The translations under genes were made by a program, and so were the position numbers. Shown piece by piece: positions 35,908 through 50,630 of a DNA stretch of 64,000 bases. A model generated the notes under the pieces. The model had not been told where the DNA came from. It worked only from the letters and a program-made list of their open reading frames with translations, and ran no database searches. Positions within the stretch are counted from its first letter, which is position 1, and every line of letters begins with the position of its first letter. The stretch is from Isoperla grammatica (taxonomy: Eukaryota > Arthropoda > Insecta > Plecoptera > Perlodidae), in the NCBI GenBank assembly GCA_945910005.1, contig OX246743.1:42566736-42630735 (forward strand), given 5' to 3'.

Positions 35908-37511
35908 TGCTGTTTTACTAAAAGTATCCTATACCGACCGTGCCATTAGGTACCCACCCACCCATAACAGTAGACATTGTTGCAAATTGAATGTAGAAGA
36001 CATTTCGGTGGCCAACGATGGGTAGATTTTATACAATTCAGTTACGAATTTAATCTAAGCCGTATTGAAGTTCGTATTTACTGTATTTAACGCAACTACT
36101 GCACGGTGATCTTACATTTCGACTTCGAGTCGACCCCCCGCGCTACGCCACTATTATCAGTGTCTTAATTTAGCCTCTCACGTTATACATATATGATGAA
36201 CGCGTGGAGGGAGACATTTCAAAGATGTGATTATTAAAAAACTAAAATTAGTTACCTCGACCTTAATCGCACAGGTAATAAATATACTTCACTTCTATTC
36301 TATGTAACTACTGCTACAACAACTCTCGTGTCCTGCAGTCCTGCCTGTGGACATATTCACGCCCCAGTCTTTTGTGCGCTACAACAGCAACTTGTCAGAA
36401 TATAATATGAGCACACTGCATGCATTACTTTACAATTACATAGAGAAACGCGTTGCTCAGTTTTGTATGATCTACACGGGAACATTTTCCAATGTTAAAT
36501 CTTGTTTAAGTAGTAACTATAGTACCTAGCACCTAGTACCTAGTAGTAGTAACTGTAGTAGTAGTAGTAGTAGTAGCAACTAGTAACTACCGTCGATGAA
36601 GTTATAGTAACTAATCAATGAAGGTCGATATAACTTCCGGGAAACTGTACCCCAAAATAATTTGGAATACAGCCATTCATGTATTTGTTTCAGTTGCAAA
36701 TAGTGTATGTTGTTGTAGTTCTAAAAAACGGTAATTTCTTGCGATTTGGGACTCACGAAAATGTAGGGGTGCTCCGGGTCGGTACCACTACGTGCCCCCC
36801 CCCAAATGTATTACGCTAGCAAGTGTGAACGAGCCTAGCGACCTCCGTCGTCGTCGGGCACATTGGGAGCCATCTAAGGTCAACAACGACACAAGGTCGC
36901 GCGTTACCTTCGATTGAGCGAAATTTTATGACACAATACGAGTGTGTGCCGATAAAATATTTTATGTGTCGGCTCTTTTTTTTTTTGCATGCATATATCT
37001 ATCCTTCTGCCATGCGCCTTCTAAATATAGTCGGTCCGAGATAAGAGGACGACGGCGGCAACTCGTTGTAAGGGAACATCACTGTCAGTATATAGGCTAT
37101 ACACAGTGGCGGGTTCCTTGCGAGGAAGCAACATAGGAACCTCCTTGATGCGTAACGAGCTCGTCACAACCACAACGATGACTTGTGTGGTTCGTAACGA
37201 ACCCCCTACAACCTCACGACTCAGATCAGATTCTGATTTTCAGATTTCAGATAATTTTATTCTCACACAGATACATAAATGTTTACTCAAAAGTGGCTCG
37301 GTTGCAACCATCACACAGGTCCCTGATCCATTCGCCTCCCCCCCCCCCTGCCCTTCGCTTCCCCCGTGGGGGATCCCGATTAAGCCACTGTTCCCATCAT
37401 TCGAACGTGCCAAACAAAGTAGCCTATAATTTGATCGTAACGATCCACAATTTTTACTCATTTAGGGTACTACAAGTTGAATCTGAGACGTGACGGAAGC
37501 TCTGCTACTAA
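35908..37511. other. Non-coding stretch, no gene seen
   Basis: (TAG)n-like repeats near 36530-36580 and poly(C) runs near 36797 and 37338-37347. No exon is supported. Confidence 0.4.
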
Positions 37512-37663
37512 GGGCCGGTCTTACAATCTCCTAATAAAAAAGTTATTTGTATATAGCAATTAAGCTGTTTGGAGGATTTTAAGTGTTTTGATTGGTGGTT
37601 GTCACGCGGAGAAAACAAGCTATTCGACGAATAAGTAGTTTTGGGACATTGTAAGACTGGATC
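37512..37663. mobile_element. Short MITE, same family as the 56.3-kb element
   Basis: GGGCCGGTCTTACAATCTCC at the left and GGGACATTGTAAGACTGGAT at the right form terminal inverted repeats. The interior (AAAACAAGCTATTCGACGAA, TTTTGATTGGTGGTTGTCA) matches the element at 56311-56846. Confidence 0.8.
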
Positions 37664-37674
37664 TTCATTCTGGA

Positions 37675-37725
37675 TAGTGCACTGTATCTGAGACGCGGGG
37701 TTCGAGCCCCGCAGGCGTCGTTGTT
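37675..37725 (+). repeat. tRNA-like fragment with strong T-arm
   Basis: GCGGGGTTCGAGCCCCGC forms a strong hairpin containing a B box. Upstream ACTGTATCTGAGACG is only loosely tRNA-like. Confidence 0.4.
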
Positions 37726-38551
37726 AACGGACGTCACGCGCGGCGGCCCAAGAAGGTTCGTGACGACCGACGTTCAAGGTACGACGCGACAGAGAGACGC
37801 ACGCGTGTGTGTGGAGTATTCCTTATCAGCGCGGTTATCCACTACGACGACTATCAATATCAAGGGGGAGGTGTTATCTATAGCCTCCTATAGGCATATT
37901 AAACCGACAGAATTTAGTATCTTGGGAGTGAGTATTATACAGACCTTGCTATTGCACGGTGGCCCCACTCAGCTAATTCAATCAAATTGGTGTATATATA
38001 TAAACAACCGAATATAGGAATAGATTTATTTGAAACTTGTCTCCCTCCACATTCGGAGAGGTAGGTAGGTACAGGTTTGAATGGCATTGATTATAAATGA
38101 GCCTGCCTGCCTGCTGCATAGATAGATAGACCTATTGAAGGTCGATCAGTAAAACAGAACTTGAATAAATCCCAAGTTCTTTTTTAATTCACTTCCTCCG
38201 AGGAAAGAATGGTGTGAGAGAGTGAGAGAGATACGATCTTGTCCTACCTAGGCTACTGTTTGCTATTCCAGTTGGCAACGGCGCACACGTAAACAATCGC
38301 TTTGTATGTGTGACAGTGTGACACCCCGCGACGAGTGACGTCATCAACATAACACCTTCGCACACGTTAGGGTTTTAGGGGTGGTCGCCTCGCCTTTATA
38401 TACAGAGCCCTCGCGATCATCATCCAAAGACCAAAATCAACTCGGGCAATATATATTTTGCTACATTTTAGGTAAATGTAAGTACGTGCGTTTGATCGAG
38501 TACTTAATTTACAATTGCGACAATATATTCCTACTATTTACACCAGAAAAA
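37726..38551. other. Non-coding stretch, no gene seen
   Basis: No exon or clear repeat is supported. Confidence 0.4.
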
Positions 38552-38632
38552 GGTGGCTCGGCAGTAACACGCGAGACAGACTCTTAATTCCGTAGGTTGC
38601 GAGTTCAACTCCCGCCATCGGTAATCCTGACC
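38552..38632 (+). repeat. tRNA-Lys(CTT)-like element
   Basis: The anticodon-loop segment GACTCTTAATTCC resembles tRNA-Lys with anticodon CTT. The B-box region is GAGTTCAACTCCCGCC, and GGTGGC at the 5' side can pair with GCCATC at the 3' side. The D arm is irregular and spacing is off, so a tRNA-derived repeat or pseudogene is favoured. Confidence 0.5.
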
Positions 38633-39344
38633 GAAGGAAGGTTTTACTTTAGTATGCGATAATTTTAGTCACAACTCCCAACTATAGTCCAGTAACTCAA
38701 TCATTTGAAGAACTCGAGTTCGTATGGGATAGGATGGGTCGAGAATGACGATAAAAATAAACAAATACTAGTGTTTTATGCAAAAGAAACTGTTTGAGAA
38801 CGAATAGCGAAGCAACAACCACTTAAATCTAACCGAGAGACATTGAGATGAAGTAAATGCGAATAAAGAGCACGCACGCAGTCTTCTCCAGTCCAATGGT
38901 CCCCCCCCCCCCCCCGTATACCCCCGTACGTCTAAGACAACTTTCAGTATACCTACCGGTAATTAATGACAAATTACACTAGATGTCACTGAGCATTGCA
39001 TACGTTCGTTTGTATCCGACAATCTCGAGACTGATGGTTGGTTGTGTCGCTGCGTGTGATTAACGATCGAACTGAGAAAGTAGCTGACGGATCTAAGAAT
39101 CACAATGGATCTAAGAATCACCGAGGAGAATGTGGAGTCACATGCCTTCAGTTGTAATCCTTAACTTAGGATAGACACTCTTGATACACAATGACCCCCG
39201 ACCATTTATCTCAATAAATTATTCTCTTTCAAGACAATTGGCAGCACTCACAAAACAAATGCTAGGATTGAGTCAATCCAACTAATTAATATCTAAAATG
39301 CTACCTCCTACCAAACAAAACAAAAAAACTGTATTTTCGAAACG
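38633..39344. other. Non-coding stretch with a 15-base poly(C)
   Basis: Poly(C) at 38901-38915. No exon is supported. Confidence 0.4.
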
Positions 39345-39545
39345 TTGTTTTGCTTCCAATGCAGAGGGTCCAGGGTTCGAACACCGGTTCGGGCATGGTT
39401 TTTTTTTTTTAACTTTACAACTTGACTTTATTCAATCAATGGCTGTATGTGTAAACCGTCACTTTGGAGCCGTCATAGCAACGAAGCACATAATAAATGG
39501 TAAAAATGTCCCCCACTGAAAATGTAACTGAATGGGTCGACAATT
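39345..39545 (+). mobile_element. tRNA-headed SINE, copy 3
   Basis: Partial head TTGCTTCCAATGCAGAGGGT, a B box GGTTCGAACACC, a T tract, then ACAACTTGACTTTATTCAAT, TTTGGAGCCGTCATAGCAAC and GAAGCACATAATAAATGGTA, ending CCCCCACTGAAAATG. The A box is missing. Confidence 0.78.
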
Positions 39546-40604
39546 GGGCACTGTCACATCTTGGTCCCTACCATAAAAAAATGTTTACATTTCTCATGTT
39601 GCTTTATATTTGCACTGACCTGCATATAATATGTAACCTTTGCCAGCTTTACCAGGTAATGCCAACACCTTGATTACAGATATTCGACAACAGAAATCAA
39701 GCAAATCTCAGTCTGAGTATATACCATTAGAAACACAATAGATCTCAATACAATGAATTCAAAAATATAATCTATTACAACAAGTTAGAGGTTAGAGGTA
39801 TACCCTTTCACTTTCCTCACATGCTTACAACTTGTAACAACTTTGACTTATGAGATGGTATCAGGACTTGCTTGCTAAAAGATAGCAACACATATATTTC
39901 CACATTACAGGCTTAACTAGTCAATTCATTTCAATGGTGAAAGCCAGCTGAATGACTTAGATCGTGATTTAAAAATTAGCTAACTGCGATATTATGAATG
40001 CAATCAATCGGACGTAAATAACATGGTCACATATATTGAGTCATAACAAGTCAGTTTCCAGAGAGATAATAAACTTTGCTTGTAAGGACTTGTACATTGA
40101 AAGCAGGACAACTAGCCAGGATGTATTGACCTACCAGTTAGCTTTGACAGTAGGTAGGCTAGGATCTTAGAATAGATATATGACTCTCTCTAACCAAGAA
40201 GTTCACGAATTTGTCTCCGGAGACAACTTGAACTTAACTTGCTCATCCAATTTCCTTCTTAAATGTAATTTGACTATAGTAGCTAGGTAGAAAGAAGTAG
40301 GGTTACACATAGTACAAGTAGTAGGCTATAGAAACTAGACACAAATATGAATTACTCAATAACAAAGCTCCAAATCTTGGCATTGTTTTAGGAGTACGGT
40401 GCAAAAGCATATAATAATCGAAATTTACACAATATGCCTAAGCCCAAGTTAGTTGATTTAGCTGGTTGACCATGTGTATGAATTTCTGCTTCCTTTATGT
40501 GACATAGAAGGCAATCATTCGTTGTAGGCTTATCAGTCAGTAGTTTTTAGCTAGCCCAGCTCATAACTTGACAACAGCACTGTGACCTATGGTAATATAG
40601 TCTC
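39546..40604. other. Intronic stretch, no exon supported
   Basis: AT-rich. A short open segment near 39645-39620 (minus) has plausible splice sites, but it meets a stop in the phase needed after E-protein exon 1, so it was not called. Confidence 0.4.
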
Positions 40605-40805
40605 ATTGGTCTAGTGGGTTTAAACCTGCTACCAATACAAAAAGTCCAGGGTTCAAATCCCGGTGGGGTTGGTTTTTTTTAACTTTGGAACTTGACTTTA
40701 ATCTATCAATATGGTACGGGTGTATACGTAGACGGTGACTTAGAGTCGTCATAGCAACGAAGCACATAATAAATGGTAAAGATGTCCACCACTGAAAATC
40801 ATTCA
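40605..40805 (+). mobile_element. tRNA-headed SINE, copy 4 (most complete)
   Basis: Has an A box (CATTGGTCTAGTGGG), the B box GGTTCAAATCCCGG, a T tract, the body GGAACTTGACTTTAATCTAT and the tail GTCATAGCAACGAAGCACAT...AATGTCCACCACTGAAAA. The tRNA head resembles Gly/Glu-type tRNAs. Confidence 0.82.
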
Positions 40806-42200
<1,395 letters not shown>

Positions 42201-45200
42201 TCAAATATCTAGACGTAATATAAGTTGATTATTTGTCTACATAAATACTGTAAATGATACTTTATCGGCTTTTAATCAATATGTTTCTTACACGTTTCAA
42301 AGTTGATTCTAGAATACACAGTGGACCTTGGAATACTCAAGCACGTCGTTTACATCTAAGTAGGGTAGGGTTGGATTGGAAACTGTTTGTCTTTGTGTAT
42401 TCTGTGCAGAAACAGCACTGTCGTTGACGAATTGAGTTGAGAAGTCGAAAAGAAAGACATTTACAGGGATTGGACGTTTAAACGTTTAAACGCGAGTTTT
42501 GACTTGAAACGTTTATATTTTTTAAGCATCAGGTAAACGTTCGTGACACAGTGTGCCAACTGCCAAGCGCCAGGGGTGTGGGGTTAAAGAAAAGACATCT
42601 CACAGACTCACAGTTGATAACAACGATTAACGAAGCTTATATTACTACCCCTAGTAGATGATAGAAGATAGATGATTTATTTATTTCTTCTATAGACATT
42701 ACACAATACATTGATTGCATGGTTAAAATCTCTTCCGAGATGTGCGAAGAGCGGTATAGTAAGCCTAAAAAAAGTTGCTGATCAGTGATGATCACGAATT
42801 TTATTTTTACCCTGTCCCTAGGTTTCAGAACATTTTGGTCATTTTTCTAATCTCCCCCGGCGGGGGGTAACTTTTTGTAACTTTTGAAATAGAAAATTAT
42901 CTTGTTGGCAGCAAAATGGTAGTGACCATTTGATGAAATCACAAAGATTCTCACATACATTTATACAATAATCTATTGGTAGCAATGCTGTTGGTTGTTT
43001 ACATCAGTTCAAGTTCAACACCTACACTAAATGAAGAGATGACTGCATGGTAATTCCATCTGTATTTTCCAATTTTACCTTCTTCATATCAAATCCATTT
43101 TCCTTGCTCAATGCTGAAACTCAAGAAGTATAAATAGTGCAGGTAATTTTATCCTAAAATGGTTGAGAATTAATTATACATCCTTAGTTGGCAAATCGTA
43201 GTAATTATTTTAGCCATCAAATACGGATTAGACCTAAATGCCTCTTCACTAATCACTAAGGCATTGCCATATCCTAGGTCTGGGAGCAAGTAGAGGAAGT
43301 ACGATTGTGGGAAGATAGGAAAAGGTGGAAAAATTTGGTTGTGAAACCCAAGCTGACCCTGCCAGAAGTAGGAAGATGATGAAATGATGAATGCCTCTTT
43401 TTAGCAGTGTCCTGGATAGTTCAGCCCTAGAGGGATATGCCCCTTTCTCCTCTCTCCTACTGAGCACTCATTCAGTTTCCTTCTCGTTTTCACACTTGAC
43501 ATCCACAGTAGCAGGTTCTACCCACATTTATCCTCACACAGGTTTTTATTATCACCCCAGCCCTCGGGCTTACACATTTAATTGTATTCTATTCTAATAT
43601 CTAGATAGATTTTAATAGATGTATAGATATAGATATATATAGATACGATAAATCTTATTCTAATAGATGGATAGGTCTAGCCCTGGAGAGCGTTCCAGCA
43701 AAGTTCAATGCTGAACTAACTGTTGTAATCTACTAATCTAGTAAGTAAGTTCAGCAAAGTGATGGTTTTCACATGAAATTTGATGCATCAAAAAGGTAAC
43801 AACTCGTTCTTGTGCATAAATAGTTTTTTCTCCCACCCCTACCCGACTTTATAGTTGCAAACATGCAAATGTTGATTGATTCAACATAGGAAGCTAAGAT
43901 CAGGTAGGGTATTTAATTAATAGAAATGTTAACGTCTGGTTTATGAAACTATTTATTTGTTTGCCAACATTTATATGGAGAAACTTTTACATAAGGGTAA
44001 ATGTTATACACTGCACAGTCTTTGTCATATTGCTTGGTGTATTATCATGCATTCAAGTTGCATCATCATGGTTTACAGGATAAAAAAGCTAAAAAGTAAA
44101 ATTACTTTCTACAAAAATAATACATTTCGAAATCAATTAGTATACAATACTGAGACTAGAGTAATTATTGTCAAGGTAAATATTACTAATATGTATGAAG
44201 GTATGGTTGTGAAACAGGGAATATAAATGTCACAAAGGGAATTACTAATAACTAAGTTAAAACCATTCAAGGTCAAGACTACCAGAAAATGTAAAAAATA
44301 TACAGGAAAGTATATACTATAAGATAACAATAAGTTAAGCGATTCAAGGACTAGAAATCAACGTCGAAACTGTTTCAACATCAATGTCTAGTCTTTCTAT
44401 GCTTTTTGTTTGTGTTCCTACCAACTCCGAAAGTCGTCAGCAACAAGGTAAGCTGTTGGTTTCCTTCCTACCCACCCCCATTGCTAGATATCCAAAGGTG
44501 TTAGGCACTAACACGTACACATTAAGTGATTCAAAGTTAGTTTGCCATAAAACCTGCCCAATGAAATAAAAAATGTCACAAACCTCAATATGTTTAAATT
44601 AAAACTGAGAAATTACTTGATAGGAAAATGTCTATACAGTGTTGATAGCTTCAGGGAAACTAATAAATAAATTGTTTTCAATTTTTGATTTCATAAGACA
44701 GTAGCCTACATTCTATGTATATAACTAAGATAAAAGTCAAATGTATGATACTTATAGATATTATCAGTAGCAATTCACACAATATGTAGAGTGTATATTT
44801 AATTATCATCATTATAATTTATACCTAGTCTGTAAGTACATATGTAACTTAATGTAAAATTATCTTAAAAAACTTGACAATGCTTATATTACGATGACCC
44901 GTACTCGCTACGACATCTCCATGTAATCCAACAGCTGCAATAAAATACAATACAATACAATACAAATATTATCGTTTGTTTTATGCATTTAGTAGTTAGT
45001 AGTAGCCTTGAGAAATACAATACATCCACAGATAAGGAATCCAAATTGTATTTACTATTTTTGCCCACAACCAAAACGACCATATAATAACAGACTAGGT
45101 CTACTTCCGGGACATGAAAGCAAACTCTAGGGCAGGGGCAGCCTGACAATGAACTCTACACCTTTATTAAAAACCATCATACAAAAACACACTACAGTGA

Positions 45201-46640
45201 CAGCCTCAAGAATAGTACCACCTAATAGCAATACTTACCTACATACCATACCTAGTTTATTCGACAAACTATTTTGAATTATCCTAGATAAAGAGCCTTT
45301 GAAAGAGAATGAATATAATATACATATTATTACTTCTAAATATAACTTGAGCGTAACTTTTACCAACAGCTAATTGAAAAGAGGAGTACAAAAACTAAAT
45401 GAACAGTTATGTTTCTGTGTAGGGAAATGTCAAAATATGTACAGAAGGACGACAGCTCACCTTAACCCTTTCGCCGCAGAGAGAAACTTTAATTGAAGTA
45501 CGAAAATAATCATTGGATGCGAAACTCGACTTTGGTCGTTCACTCTTTGGTCGTTCACTCTCAAAAACATGAGGCTAACAAGCTACGTTTGACCACGGTC
45601 ACTGTGTTTCTAAGGCTTTTTCCCCCTAGATTATCTTATGATCTATTATAATAAGAACGTATGCCCCGCCTCAAGATTAATCTTACAGGGGCATACAAAT
45701 ATTGAAATTGTATTATGTATGTATGTATGTATGACTCACTTGAAACTTAACTAACATGAATGTTTGTACGTATAGGCTAATGTATGTATTCTTCAAGTAT
45801 TAATAAAATACATATTTTAGGTCAAACAAAATCACTTTGTTTTTGGGGTGTTTTTGAGTAATTTTTTCAGCAGAAGGAGTTTTAATGAAGCAGCAAAAGG
45901 GTTAAAACCAGTAGGTACGTTACCAATAGGGACATGTACACCATGAATCGTTTCGACTAACGATTGGTCTTGATCACTCGGTATGAATAGAGAAACCTCT
46001 GAAATGTTTCGTTTTTATCTACATATCTCTATTGGTGACTATTTTTAAGGTAAGCTGTCATCCTTTCCTTCTATAACATCTTTCTCCACACTGGAACATG
46101 ACCATTCAGTTGCACTTCTAGTTCCAATTATTTTTTTATTTTTTATTAGTATCTGGTTGATGATACATAATTTAACTCTTGACATCTCCATCACATGTCT
46201 TCAGTTGTCATAATGATGCTCAATAATAATTACTGTATCCAACTTCACGTCTGGTCAGCATGGATGATGGTCAGTAGTCCTCATTCTTCTATCTTGCCAG
46301 GGCCACCACTCTTACCCTTCATGCACATTGTTTATTTCTCACCCAGCTCTGCTATCAAAAGTGGAATGCAGTACGATCACTTTAATACAAGTCTCATAAC
46401 ACCATCACTATGACAGAATGCTTGCAAAACTTAAACGAAACATTCCGAAGACTTGAGTTGCCTTCAAACACTTGACAATTACTGATGTTTTGGATCCAAC
46501 TGATAACACCAAGTCACCAACCCCCAGCAAGTAAATGTTTCCAGGAAGTTTGGGAATTAATGTATTTAACTGCTAGTTCTGTTTACTTCTCTCAAGTTTC
46601 AATACACAAGATGGCAGAGAAGATTGCCGTCATTATAGGT
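42201..46640. other. Intergenic region between the E-protein and RNF113 genes
   Basis: No exon is supported. It holds a GTTTAAAC tandem near 42477-42492, a pyrimidine-rich block near 43400-43580, an (ATACA)n run near 44946-44962 and a (TATG)n run near 45715-45732. A dispersed repeat at about 46046-46130 starts GGTAAGCTGTCATCC and contains AGTTCCAATTA; a relative lies at about 54577-54662. Confidence 0.45.
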
Positions 46641-46645
46641 TGAAG

Positions 46646-46651
46646 TTTATT
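46646..46651 (-). promoter_or_regulatory. Likely poly(A) signal of RNF113
   Basis: The minus strand reads AATAAA about 197 bases after the RNF113 stop codon. It is one of several candidates in this AT-rich 3' region. Confidence 0.45.
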
Positions 46652-46847
46652 AAAAAATTAAACAAAAAATGTGACATACATTGTGAAATAAAACACACAA
46701 ATCAATAAAACGATTTCAATACAAAATAATGTATAAATACCACATGCCGGTACATACTACTGTATATAAATATTTTACAAAGTATATTTACAGACTCATA
46801 GAGTCATGCTATTGGAGTCATGTTCAGAACACACAGACAGGTACAGT

Positions 46848-49065
<2,218 letters not shown>

Positions 49066-49330
49066 TTTCACGTTTGACAGATGGATCACCGCCCACCAAA
49101 GCCGTAATTCCAGCCGTGGTAGGGTGAGAATTTCCCGCCATTATTAAACACTTTGCAGCACGACCTGTAATATTATAGGTTATGTTCTTTGTTTATTTAG
49201 TTATTTACCGAAGCAAATCTAAAGTAAATTTAATGAAGCAACTCTATAATCAAGCATAACACAGTTTTCGTTTTAAAATTTGGTAAGTATGCGCAGAAAA
49301 CTGTCACGAAACGCAAAAGATCGTATTTTT
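49066..49330. promoter_or_regulatory. Putative bidirectional RNF113/ORC4 promoter with E2F site
   Basis: Just upstream of the RNF113 ATG lies TTTCCCGCC (49131-49139), a perfect E2F/DP consensus, and a TTCGTTTTA-type AT-rich stretch follows. ORC4 coding sequence starts 1.6 kb to the right, immediately after a splice acceptor, so ORC4 must have an upstream 5' UTR exon that could start here. The shared-promoter role is inferred. Confidence 0.45.
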
Positions 49331-49689
49331 ACTTTCTATGAATGGTAGGCCTAGGCCTAGGTAGGCCTAACCTAGATTGGGTTTGAAATGACATCTAGGC
49401 CCTAGGCTTAGACACTACTGATATACTAGGCCCAGGCAGAGATATTCACTGGCCCAGGGCTTAGTATAACCAAAATTAATACTAGACTAGGCATATTCTG
49501 TAGATCAAGCGTAATTTATACTTGGTCGGTTAGGCTGGCCCGATGACAGAATCGTATGTCTATCCCCAGACCTACCTAATATAGGCCTAGGCTAGTACAC
49601 ACATAGCAGCTAAGCACTAAGGATTAGTGAGTGAGTATTCCAGAGCCAATTTGGGATATTTCTTCAGAGTAATTTGTATGTCCATAAGT
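49331..49689. other. Probable ORC4 5' region with TAGGCCTA words
   Basis: Many AGGCCTAGGCCTA-like words. It probably contains or borders the untranslated first exon of ORC4, but I cannot place it. Confidence 0.35.
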
Positions 49690-50386
49690 TAGGGATGTCA
49701 ACGGGTACCCGGGTACCTGTTACCCGCCCGGTACACACGGGTACGGTTCCATTTTTTCAATACCCGTTATCCGGTACTGCCCGTTCCCTTCTTCTGTTAA
49801 AACGAAATCAATTCAACATTGCGATATTTTCCTACTGGCGTCTTTGTGCGAGCGTACGAGCCGCGCTTTGCAATTTGCCGGTATTTAACTTGACACCCTC
49901 CCCCCCCCTCGCCTAGATTAGTTATCGTCGCAAAAAAATGAGATGTAAAGCCCAATTAGTATCATCTTCTGTAGGCCTATGGAAGAATGCTGCGGAACGG
50001 TTGCAAGTCCGAGGGAGCGCACCCGCCCGTCGTAGCTTTACCGCAACCATGTTCTCGTGTTTGAGCTCGGACTATGACGTCATCGCTTTGACGCGGCCGA
50101 CCACTCCCTACCATAGCGGAGACGCAAGCTTTGAAGCTTTGTTGAATCATGGAGTTGTGTCTTAGGTACTATTATAAATCCATGGTTGAATACTTCCGCG
50201 ATCGTTTTCATCGAAGACAATGCAACCTGAGACCGTCTAACAATATAATGTCTCTTTCCACAACTTTGCGAATCATTTGACACCCATGACGATAAAATGC
50301 ATATTTAGTATTATTTACCACCCGGGTAGTCCGGGTACGGCGCGAGGGTACCCGGGTACAACTATTTCCGGGTATTGACATCCCTA
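49690..50386. mobile_element. hAT-like MITE, 697 bp, upstream of ORC4
   Basis: The left end TAGGGATGTCAACGGGTACC and the right end (reverse complement TAGGGATGTCAATACCCGG) share 12 terminal bases. Further CCCGGGTACC-type words lie inside both ends. The flanking octamers CCATAAGT (49682-49689) and CCTGAAGT (50387-50394) agree at six of eight positions, suggesting a decayed 8-bp target duplication. The interior has no transposase. The element sits inside the presumed 5' intron of ORC4. Confidence 0.78.
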
Positions 50387-50624
50387 CCTGAAGTACACTC
50401 GCAGTAATTGGTTCCAGAGTACTGTGATGTACGACAGATTATGTATTGCTGGAAAACTCAAAATAACACACACACACACACAAATGGCTCATTTTTGTGT
50501 CATGTCACACCCTGTGTGACATGATTAGTTCACACAGTGTCAACATGAAACGTTACCAAAAACAAATTCCTACTTTGAATCTATCCTGCATATTCTACAT
50601 CTATTAAGATGTGTATCAATTACA
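50387..50624. other. ORC4 5' intron remainder
   Basis: Contains a (CA)n run near 50468-50482 and a short palindromic segment TGTCACACCCTGTGTGACA near 50503. It ends in the acceptor TTACAG at 50624. Confidence 0.5.
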
Positions 50625-50630
50625 GATACG

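Noticed and set aside
39615..39660. Minus-strand exon (VLALPGKAGKGYILYAG) as E-protein exon 2
   Set aside because: In the phase required after exon 1 it hits a stop (TGG TAA), and it has no resemblance to E proteins.
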